64,000 nt of DNA, taken from NCBI RefSeq assembly GCF_032452875.1, contig NC_083878.1:53140878-53204877 (forward strand), read 5' to 3'. The DNA is from Bos javanicus. Lineage: Eukaryota; Chordata; Mammalia; Artiodactyla; Bovidae. This document shows positions 55,440-64,000 of this stretch, piece by piece (the first letter of the stretch is position 1; each line of letters opens with the position of its first letter). Under the pieces are notes generated by a model that searched no databases, was not told the origin of the DNA, and saw nothing but the letters and a program-made list of their open reading frames with translations. Made by a program: the position numbers and the translations under genes.

Positions 55440-56723
55440 GGGGAAACAGTGGAAACAGTGTCAGACTTTATTTTTCTGGGCTCCAAAATCACTACAGATG
55501 GTGACTGCAGCCATGAAATTAAAAGACGCTTACTCCTTGGAAGGAAAGTTATGACCAACCTCTGCATATTCAAAAGCAGAGATATTACTTTGCCAACAAA
55601 GGTTTGTCTAGTCAAGGCTATGGTTTTTCCTGTGGTCATGTATGGATGTGAGAGTTGGACTGTGAAGAAGGCTGAGTGCCAAAGAATTTATGCTTTTGAA
55701 CTGTGGTGTTGGAGAAGACTCTTGAGAGTCCCTTAGACTGCAAGGAGATCCAACCAGTCCATTCTGAAGGAGATCAGCCCTGGGCTTTCTTTTTTTTTTT
55801 TTTTCACTTAATTTTTAATAATATGCACATTAAACTGACAATGTTATACAACTGCACATCCAAAAGAATGGCTAAAGTTTTCTAAAACCTAATAATTGGC
55901 AGTCCTTTTGGTCAATATGTAGAGTAATTAGAAATTTTGTGCATTTCTGTCAGGAACATAATTTGGTAAAACTATTGCAGAAAAAAGCACAATTGTGTCT
56001 ACAAAAGCTAGTCATGTGTAAATCTTATTAGTCAGGCCTTTACTCTCATATATGCATCAAAAGATATGGAGAATATTCATAGTAGCACAGTTTGAATTTG
56101 CCCAATTTGGAAACAGCCCAAATGTATATCAGTAGTAGAACGGTTAAGTAAATTTGGTATATTCATGTAATGGAATGTTAAAGCACAATAAGATGAATCT
56201 CATAAATACTGAGCCAGAGAAACCCTATGCAAAGCATGAATTACTGACTAAGTTTATATAAAATATAGAAAGAGAAATATCCAGTAGCTTGTGATACAAG
56301 TCAGGATGGAGACCACTCTTGACAATGGAAGTAAGGGAACTAGGAGGGCCACGTTAGAGCCTTGGTGCCGAGAGGTCTGCTCAAACACAGGTACGCACAA
56401 GTTGTGAAAATTCGTTGAAGTGTACTTTCATGGGGTTTCTTTGGAAGAAATGATGCTAAAGCTGAAACTCCAGTACTTTGGCCACCTCATGCGAAGATGC
56501 GAAGAGTTGACTTATTGGAAAAGACTCTGATGCTGGGAGGGATTGGGGGCAGGAGGAGAAGGGGACGACAGAGGATGAGATGGCTGGATGGCATCACTGA
56601 CTCGATGGACGTGAGTCTGAGTGAACTCCGGGAGTTGGTGATGGACAGGGAGGCCTGGCGTGCTGCGATTCATGGGGTCTCAAAGAGTCAGACATGACTG
56701 AGCCACTGATCTGATCTGATCTG
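55440..56723 (+). pseudogene. BovB LINE 3' fragment with 12-bp TSD, split by a retroinsertion
   Basis: TSD atgctttgagat at 55428-55439 and 56724-56735. BovB parts are 55440-55790 (VETVSDFIFLGSKITTDGDC ... SWTVKKAECQRIYAF) and 56444-56723 (FGHLMR side to the gatctgatctgat 3' tail). The 3' frame 56497-56697 (RRVDLLEKTLMLGGIGGRRR) keeps the CGA codon that became a stop in the 9-kb copy. A 3-codon loss near 55561 and the insertion break it. Confidence 0.94.
55791..56443 (-). mobile_element. Poly(A)-tailed retroinsertion inside BovB, about 650 bp
   Basis: Begins on the plus strand with a run of about 17 T (a poly(A) tail in antisense) and ends before gggtttctttggaag, where BovB resumes. A gggctttctt/ggggtttctt pair at the borders is consistent with a short TSD. 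Its minus-strand sequence has words resembling an old L1 3' UTR (tacatttgggctgtttcc, ccattacatgaatatacc, tagccattcttttggatg). It is either an old-L1-containing transcript retroposed by L1 machinery or an L1-family copy I cannot name. Confidence 0.7.
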
Positions 56724-56899
56724 ATGCTTTGAGATATCAGAGTTGAAAACTTCTGTTCTAGGCATTTAACAGAAGTGAAAGACTCACTCTGGGCTAATGC
56801 AGACTTGAAAAATGTTATAGAATATATAAGGCCTAAGCTGATGCATGATATATAATGCTGTTTATATATGATAAATAGTAAAATGTATATACTTTCAGG

Positions 56900-57094
56900 G
56901 CTTTCCAGGTGACTCAGTGGTTAAGAGTCCCTCTGCCAATACAGGGGACTGGGATTCCATCCCTGAGTTAGGAAGATCCTATGCAGAAGGAAATGGCAAC
57001 CCACTCCAGTATTCTTGCCTGGAAAATTCTATGGACAGAGGAATCTGGAGGGCTACAGTCTGTTGGATCATAAAGAGTCAGATATGACTACATG

Positions 57095-57127
<33 letters not shown>

Positions 57128-57130
57128 ATC
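56900..57130 (+). mobile_element. Bov-tA SINE with CA tail and 12-bp TSD
   Basis: gctttccaggtgactcagtg head, BovA body ending gtcagatatgactacatg, then (CA)n at about 57090-57120. Direct repeats tatactttcagg at 56888-56899 and 57131-57142 place the microsatellite inside the insertion as its tail. Confidence 0.95.
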
Positions 57131-57457
57131 TATACTTTCAGGTTGGAAAAACTGATAAATAGTACATAAGTTTCACAGGAATTCACTTCCAGGTGGGGAA
57201 ATGTAAGGCAAATATCTTAAATTTCTATAGCTTCTTTTTCCACCTTTTCAGAGGACACGTCTATAGGATAAGTATTTAAAAATATGTATTAGATATAGTT
57301 GGCCTATGTTATAATAAATTCCTGACAGTAAAACAAACATCTTAACAGCTAGTCTGTCAGATCATCAGACAATTTTTACATTTGACCTCAGATCCACTCA
57401 GCTGTTCACTAAGTCTTCTCTTGGGAGTGACTTTAAGTGATTTACATATAATCAACT

Positions 57458-57587
57458 CGGAGAAGGCAATGGCACCCCACTCCAGTGTTCTTGCCTGGAG
57501 AATTTCAGGGAAGGTAGAGGCTGGTGGGCTGCCGTCTATGGGGTCACACAGAGTCGGACATGACTGAAGTGACTTAGCATAGCATAG
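57458..57587 (+). mobile_element. BOV-A monomer with 8-bp TSD
   Basis: A single BovA unit (cggagaaggcaatggcacc through gacatgactgaagtgac) with a gcatagcatag tail. Direct repeats aatcaact at 57450-57457 and 57588-57595. The sequence resembles the second monomer of BOV-A2. Confidence 0.92.
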
Positions 57588-57597
57588 AATCAACTAA

Positions 57598-57797
57598 ATC
57601 TCTGGTGGCTCAGACAGTAAAGAATTGCAGGAGATCTGGGTTCAGTCCTTAAGTTGGAAAGATCCCCAGGAGAAAGGAATGGCTACCAATTCCAGTATTC
57701 TTGCCTGGAGAATTTCAGGGACAAAAGAGCCTGGTGGGGAACCGAAAGGCCACAGTCCATGGGGTCACTAAAAGTCAGACAGAATTGAGCAACTAAC
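57598..57797 (+). mobile_element. Bov-tA SINE
   Basis: atctctggtggctcagacag head with a small deletion before ggttcagtccttaagttgg, then a complete BovA body ending gacagaattgagcaactaac. It lies 10 bp after the previous SINE. Confidence 0.9.
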
Positions 57798-58077
57798 ATT
57801 TTTTTTTCCAATTAATCAATAGATTTTGTTTGTAGTGGGAGTGAAAACATTTACTTCTGGAATTGCCCATGCATGGATCAATGTTTCAAACTTACGGAAA
57901 GCAGAGCTTACTCTTGTAAAAATATACTTCAGAAATTAAAGAATGACAGTACAAACTGGTCTTCATGGCTCTGTGAATCCTTCCTTTCTTCTTCCATAAA
58001 TCATGGAGGCCTGAGTAGTGTTTGCATTCAACACTTGCAACATTTGTGTGGGTAGCATTAATATTTGTTAGTATGCG

Positions 58078-58188
58078 TGCGTGCTAAGTAGTTTCAGTCA
58101 TGTCCGGCTCTTTGTAACCTATGGACTGTAGCCCCTCAAACTCCTCTGTCCATGGGGATTGTCCAGGTAAGAATACTGGAGTGGGTTA
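58078..58188 (-). mobile_element. BOV-A monomer fragment (antisense)
   Basis: gtgctaagtagtttcagtc, gtccggctctttgtaacc, ctcctctgtccatgggg, gtaagaatactggagtggg. Ends early at the right. Confidence 0.88.
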
Positions 58189-58884
58189 TTTGTTGGTACA
58201 ATAAACCAATACTAGTAGCTTTTTATAGAAGAAACTAATCCTAGTAGAACCCACCCATTCCCCACAGTCAAAGCTCACAACAGAGTGGTGGTCAGTGTCA
58301 GCTGATGTCTATCATGCCCCAGGATTTGTGCACTGACTCTCTATCTAATTCTGGCTTTGTGGACCCTCATGAAAACATCCAACTACCATTCTCATTATAT
58401 ACTCAGTTACCCCCGAAACAATTCTCACTTAATATTTAATCAGCTTTGTCTTTTCTCATCTTAAAATCTAAGGGTAAGCCTGCAGATTAATTGGCAAAAT
58501 AACTTGTGTGACAGTGTGAACAAGAGAGGAAGAGCAGGCTATAGGTTCTATAAGTTCTCATGTAGATTTTCACCATGGCTATCTGCATACGCTGAGGGGA
58601 CACCAGTGAGTGCTCTTAAGTTGCTACTGCTTCTGAAGGCAATAATATTCTACATAAGGATGCATTACTTTTACGTATATGATTTATAAAGGATCTGAGG
58701 TGTACAATATCTGAAGTTTGATTGAAACATCTATTCTGCCAAATGAATACTGCTTATTGCTAACCAAAGCACCAGAAACAACACAGTTAATGATTCCAAC
58801 AGAGGGAATTTTAAACAAGAAAGAAAGATATAACTGCAAGCAAGAAGAGAAACACATATAGCATAGACATTCAGGTGTGCAGAG
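58189..58884. other. Unassigned interval
   Basis: About 700 bp; a plus frame at 58504-58689 (61 codons) has no motif. No gene or repeat recognised. Confidence 0.4.
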
Positions 58885-59102
58885 TCAGTTCAGAATTATG
58901 ACTTGTGTTCATTCACTGTATGACTGTATTCAGTCAATTTAACCATTTGACCATGTGTTTTCTCATCTGTAAAAGGAAGAGAATATTATCCCCCTAAAGT
59001 CCTTGATTAACTGGGATATTTATAAAGTGTATAGTTAGTGGCTTGAATATAATATTTCAGTAAATTAGCAATTATTATTGTTACTATTATTGTCATAATA
59101 AA
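58885..59102 (+). mobile_element. MIR SINE
   Basis: tgtatgactgtattcagtc, aatttaaccatttgaccatg, tgttttctcatctgtaaaag (MIR core: cagtttcctcatctgtaaaatg), gagaatattatcccc, and agtaaattagcaattattattg near the 3' end. Correct order and spacing for MIR. Confidence 0.75.
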
Positions 59103-60396
59103 ATGAAGAGAGATATATTTTAGGGCCAGATAAAGACTGATACAGTCCTGTAGACAGACCACTGTGTGTGATCAACCATCTCATCCATCCCAGGGTAGTG
59201 CCAGCTTGGGATAAGTACAGAGGATTCCCATGTTACTCAAGAATACTGTTTCACCATCACTAGCTTTGCATTAAGCCCATTTCAATCATTTTTTAATGAA
59301 TTCTGACTGTCAAGTCATTTGAGAATGAAATATATCCAGAATCTTCACCAGAACTCAAAAGTACCATTCCTGTATTATTTTTGCTACTTTACAGTTAAAA
59401 TATTTATCTAATGGGGCAATTTGCAGAAGCTTTTAGTTACAAAGCACCAAGTCTCTGGCTATCCGAAAGGAATATAAATAAAAGATTTATTTAATGTTCC
59501 TTGTCCTTGTATTTTAAGTATGTGAGCTGTTTTCCCGAAGAAAGTAAAGCAAGATCAACATGCATAATCCTTTGTCTTAAGTCTTAGAGGAAAGTGACTG
59601 CTTTATATGTCCTGCATGTGCTGTGTGTTTCCCTAGACTCTAAGGGTGAAGAAAAAAAATAATAATCTCAAGGGTATTAAAACCAGAAAAATATTTGCTG
59701 GCATGTGAATTTCAGGCACTTGATCTCTTCCTTTCTTCTTTAATTCCCCTCAGTGCTAAAACTATTATAAAGTGAGAGGCAATGTTTTGAAGGCCAAGAC
59801 TTTTAATCAACATTTAGATATCTGTTTATATACTGCATTTTATGTGTAAGTTATTCTAAAATTTCTTAGTTTACACTCCTCCCTCAACCAGCTTTAAAAA
59901 AGTGGGGAGGGGTGAGTTGATTGGTTTGCTTGGTTATTTATTATGCTTTTGCACCACTGTCAGTGAAATTGACCATGAAAGTGTATTAAATGGTTGATCA
60001 TAAAACAAAGCATTCTTGGAATGTGGAACAATGACAAAATGACACAGTGTTGAGCTTATTTTAATTAAAATCACTCCTTTCTGTCTGATGAATTAAATTG
60101 TTCTAAGTACTAGCAAGAAAATAGTAAACATTACAAATTTTCTGAGTAGGGAGCTAAAGGTATCTGATTTAATTAATTCTAACCATCTGATTACCTGTGC
60201 ACAAGATCCTGAAGTATAAACGTTTAGCATGGCTTTCATGGTAACAGCACAGGAACAGTATGACCATTTTGTAAAGGTTTCTAACAGATGTTATTAGGAT
60301 ATGGGAAATCATGGCTTGTAGACAAAGGTAGGAAATGGCTTGGTGCCAATCACCAACCAGCATTGCTAGATCTTTTCCCTCTTTCCCTTTTGCCAT
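59103..60396. other. Unassigned interval, 1.3 kb
   Basis: No gene or repeat recognised. Confidence 0.4.
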
Positions 60397-60705
60397 GTTC
60401 TCTGATAGCTCAGTTGGTAATGAATCTGCCTGCAATACAGGAGAACCTGGTTCAGTTCCTCAGTGGGGAAGATCCCTGGATAAGGGATAGGCTACCCACT
60501 CCAGTATTCTTGGGTTTCCCTTGTGGCTCAGCTGGTAAATAATCTGCCTGCATTGAGGGAGACCTGGGTTTGATCGGGAAGATACACTGGAGAAGGGAAA
60601 GGCTACCTCCTCCAGTATTCTGGCCTGGAGAATCCTATGGGCTGTAGAGTCCATGGGGTCACAAAGAGTTGGACATGACTGAGCAACTTTCACTTTCACT
60701 TTCAA
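60397..60705 (+). mobile_element. Tandem Bov-tA SINE (two heads)
   Basis: First head and short body ending ccagtattcttgggtttcc, then a second head (ggtttgatcgggaagatac, lacking part of its B-box) and a full BovA body ending gacatgactgagcaactttc. Same architecture as at 16133. Confidence 0.92.
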
Positions 60706-62326
60706 GTGATAGAATTCATAACAGAGGTAGGCAGACAGGTAAGAAGAAATAATATATACCAAAGAAGAAAGTATATGAATATATGACTTTAATGGAAACT
60801 GTTTGGGTCTTACACTTTTCTTCATTACTCTCCTTATCCATGCACTCACTACACCTGCCCTGAGTTTTGGTTGATAATTCACTATGGTCCTTTCTCTGAA
60901 GAGTTGCCTCTGGCCAAATGCCACAGAGAATAGCCCTGCTATCACCCCAATGTTTACAGAACTCAGCCTATAGCTGCCTGCAAGAGAGTAATACAAAAGG
61001 CCAGGCCTTTAGTCTCAAGACGAACACTATGGAGAAAACAAACACACAAAGACACACACACACACAGGAACACCAATACATTTTTGGAAGTGATAGATAT
61101 GTTCAGTAGTTTGGTTGTTGTGGTTATGTATTCTAAGTTATTAGGCTTTCAAACTTGCACATGTATTTTATGAAGCCACATATCATCCATATTGATGTTG
61201 CTGACAGATGAGACTAAAATTGTCTCCTATAATAAAATGAGAGATAATCAGTGTACATTCTATTAAAAGAGCACATTTTTTACAAGTAAGAGAAATACTT
61301 GTTTATGATTTAAAAATCTTTCATTTAACTGAAACACTTTTAAGTATTAAATGAGTAAAGTATAAAGTAAAACTTTTCAGCTTTCTATATTAGTAATATG
61401 AAATCAGGATAGAAGGCCTAATTATTTTTTGTTAAAATAATTCTGATATTCAAATTCTCATCCATATGTGCTTATAAAATATGTTCAATTTACTTGTGGT
61501 TATAAAAGTTCAGAAACTAATATTATCCCTAGATAGATGATATGGCTGTCTCTGCATTAGGAAGCAGAGGATGATGTGGGATGAGTGAGCAGTTAGCAGG
61601 ATTTCAGGCAAGAAAAACAAATCTAAATTTCAAGTGCTAACCAGAAAAATTTGACTCTTTTGAAAGGTACCAAGAATCACAGAAAACTAAAAAATAGCAT
61701 CAACACAATCAGATTTGACAACATTTTATCTAAAATCTAAAGCAATATCTTATAGGGTTTAACAATTCCTGACAACACATGCCTTTAAACAAAGACAGGG
61801 TATGTCTTTGGTGACATAATCAAAGGCATGACTTGTTGAACAGATTTGCTTACTAAATCTGTAGGATTCATGTTATTACTCCTTTCACAATAATGTGTTT
61901 AACTAAGAAAAGAGAGAGTGAATAGTTTCCTAATAAGACTTCAGTATACACAGATGTGTCTTCAACTACTTCATAGTGTTTCCTCCCTTGAGATTCATCC
62001 CCAGAAGATTAGGTAGCCTTTAAGTTCCTGAAATAAGGAAGAGAGGTGTCAGAGGCCACTCTCAAGGGGGAAGGTGTAGTCAAGGTCCTACCCAGGTTGA
62101 TACACTGCAGAATGAACAAAGAGAGTAACATTAAAACTCCAGAAGCACACATTTTACTCTCTCTTTCTCCAAGCAACTTAGGAAGTTTTGGTCTAAAAAT
62201 GTTCGAAAACAAGCTTCACCAATGATAATAAACCTAACAGCTTGTAGTTCCAAGTTTGTGTGCATTAACTCTGCCTGTAGGTTTTATCTGATAAACTTGA
62301 TCAATCACTGCCAATTATTCTTCTCC

Positions 62327-62368
<42 letters not shown>

Positions 62369-62689
62369 TACTCTGATCAGAATCTTCACAGTGGAGCCTG
62401 GTCTGAAAATATGATCTGAGATGTGGAACCCCCATAATCTAACACTAATATATACAGTTCCTCATCTCACTATTATTTTTGAATATTGGGTTCCAATGGG
62501 CCTACCCAGTACATTTTTAGGTATGAGACAGAATGCAGAAAATAGTTTCCATACATGTAAAAGCTGTAAAATTTTGGAAGAACAGAAAATTGCCCAGGCG
62601 TGATTTTGTCTTCACCATCTGGCTGTTTTTTCACAGTTTATAGCCTTAGAATCTTCAAACAAGCAAGACCTAGGTGGTTGGCTTTAAAT
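60706..62689. other. Mostly unassigned interval, 2 kb
   Basis: No gene recognised. Short CA repeat near 61045-61065 and a (TG)n at 62331-62365. Confidence 0.4.
62331..62365. repeat. (TG)n microsatellite
   Basis: An uninterrupted TG run of about 17 units. Uninterrupted CA/TG repeats of this length are usually polymorphic in bovids. Confidence 0.97.
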
Positions 62690-62868
62690 GGAACCAAGAA
62701 CCAAAACCTGAATGCATATGGGAATTATCTGGGAAGATTTTCAGAAATAATGATACTTGAATTCCATTTCCAGTATCACTGGTCTATGGTGAAGACTGGC
62801 ATCAGTATTGTTGTTTAATGTGTTTTGGGTGATATTGTTATGAAGGAAAGGTTGGAAATCACTGCGTA
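62690..62868 (+). mobile_element. MER5-like hAT-Charlie MITE
   Basis: atgggaattatctgggaag, attttcagaaataatgatac, ggcatcagtattgttgttt, gggtgatattgttatgaag, aaggttggaaatcactgcg follow MER5 order (gaatcacctgggg ... catcngtatttttnaaa ... ggtgattctaatg ... ggttgagaaccactg). Old non-autonomous DNA transposon. Confidence 0.7.
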
Positions 62869-63335
62869 GGGAAGGATCAGTAGCTATGAGTTATGTGCCC
62901 TAATACAATGCAGTTCTTCCAAGGATCCAAACATGAGGGAAAATCACCAACTAATTACATCAGAATATACTATATATTTTAGTTAAAAATAGCAAGAGTA
63001 TTTAATATTCCAGGCAATAAATCTTCATTTGATGTATGGTTCTAAATAAGACAGAGATACTTTTCTTGAAGAGCATTAAACAAAAGCATGGTTACCAATG
63101 AGATCTGCCATCCTTGGAGATAGTGTTTTTATTTCACTTTATGAAAATTACTCAAATTAAAATTATCAAGTGTCTACAAATGAATCCAATGAAAGTTGTG
63201 ACAGGTATTTATACAGGATCATATATTAATATAACATCACTAAATGTGAGTTACATCTCTGGTGTGGCAGAGAAAGTTGCCAGCAGACTGACTCTCCCAC
63301 ACATATGGAAAAGCACTTAATATTTAAAAAAAAAA
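62869..63335. other. Unassigned interval
   Basis: About 470 bp; a frame at 63114-63320 has no motif. It ends in an A-run (63327-63340). Confidence 0.4.
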
Positions 63336-63339
63336 AAAA

Positions 63340-64000
63340 ATGATGGCAGAGGAATAAGCCGGGGGAGATTACTTTCATCAAAAAATCATTTGAATGATGA
63401 GCAACTTCCACAAAAAAACTTCTGAATGCTAGCAGAGGACACCAGGCACCCAGAAAGGCAGCCCATTCTCTTCAAAAGGTGGTAGGACAAAATATAAAAG
63501 ACAAAAAGAGAGACAAATGAGTTAGGGATGGGGACCTATCCTGGGGAGGGAGTTGTGAAGGAGGAGAAGTTTCCAAACACAAGGAAACTCTCTCACCAGT
63601 GGGTCTGTGGGGAGTTTTGTATCTCAGAGGGCAACATAACCAGGAGGAAAAACAACAACAAAACCCACAGAATATGGGCCTAATCACAACTCCCAGTGGA
63701 GAAGTAGCCCAGACGCTCACGTACCAGTGAGAGGGGGCTGAACAGAGAGTCGCAGGTTGCATGCTTAGGGTAAGGACTGGGCCTGAATGCCCTGAGGACA
63801 ATCTGAGGGAGCTAACGTGAGATAGCAACCCAAACTGTATGATAGTCACAGAGAAGGGGCGGGGGGGGGAGAGAGAGAGAGAACTTTTCTGTGAAAAGCT
63901 CTAACTTAAGGCACAGGCTGGCCTGCTCAAAAAACAAAGGATTGAGTGAATACCAGAGGAGAGCTAGCAAGCTGTGGACCAGACCATCCCCCTGCCAGAG
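63340..64000 (+). mobile_element. 5' end of a second ruminant L1 (continues beyond the window)
   Basis: Begins atgatggcagaggaataagc just after an A-run and follows the same word order as the antisense L1 5' UTR at 33632-33000 (ttctgaatgctagcagagg, gacaccaggcacccagaaag, gcccattctcttcaaaagg, aatataaaagacaaaaagag, taaggactgggcctgaatg). A G-rich/GA run lies at 63857-63881. Because the 5' terminus is kept, the copy may be long; its ORFs lie outside the window. Confidence 0.88.

Overview
This window is intergenic or intronic DNA from a ruminant, most likely a bovid (cattle, sheep or goat type). The evidence is direct. It is saturated with ruminant-lineage retroposons: RTE-type BovB LINEs (about 15 copies), tRNA-linked Bov-tA SINEs, dimeric and monomeric BOV-A SINEs, CHR-2-like SINEs, a ruminant L1 and two solo LTRs of endogenous retroviruses. 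Older mammalian layers lie underneath: MIR, L2, ancient L1, mariner and hAT MITEs, and MaLR-like LTRs. I found no convincing host protein-coding gene, tRNA, rRNA, CRISPR array or bacterial feature. Every long open frame with recognisable protein similarity belongs to a dead BovB or L1 reverse transcriptase, endonuclease or ORF1 protein. The strand given for a transposable element (TE) is its own sense strand. TE boundaries are read by eye against remembered family consensus sequences and are good to about 10 to 20 bp, except where a target-site duplication (TSD) fixes them.

Layout. 1-7.4 kb: a decayed L1 on the plus strand, then a SINE and BovB cluster including a BOV-A2 with a clean 12-bp TSD. 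7.67-8.16 kb: an almost pure A/T tract. 9-14.5 kb: three BovB pieces and several SINEs. 14.5-22 kb: old repeats (MIR, a nested old LTR-like pair, an antisense ancient L1) and sequence I cannot assign. 22.07-23.16 kb: a 1,089-bp solo LTR with TG...CA ends and a 6-bp TSD. 23-34 kb: inverted BovB pieces, then a 6.5-kb antisense ruminant L1 (5' UTR, ORF1, partial ORF2) that apparently landed inside a plus-strand BovB. 34-41.5 kb: the most striking part, two BovB copies, one inside the other, each with its 5' part inverted in the pattern expected from twin priming. 41.5-50 kb: sparse SINEs, a mariner MITE and MaLR-like LTRs. 50.1-54.3 kb: a four-level nest (ancient L1 containing a solo LTR containing a BovB containing an L1 3' end). 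55.4-56.7 kb: a BovB split by a poly(A)-tailed retroinsertion. 57-63 kb: SINEs, MIR and MER5-like fragments. 63.34 kb to the edge: the 5' UTR of a second L1 running out of the window.

The elements relate as one retroposition economy. BovB supplies the 3' end shared with Bov-tA and BOV-A SINEs, while L1 explains the poly(A)-tailed insertions. The nesting order gives a relative clock: ancient L1, MIR, L2 and MaLR first, then ERV LTR and BovB, then ruminant L1 and BOV-A2. All coding frames seen carry stops, frameshifts or catalytic-motif damage, so nothing here looks autonomously active.
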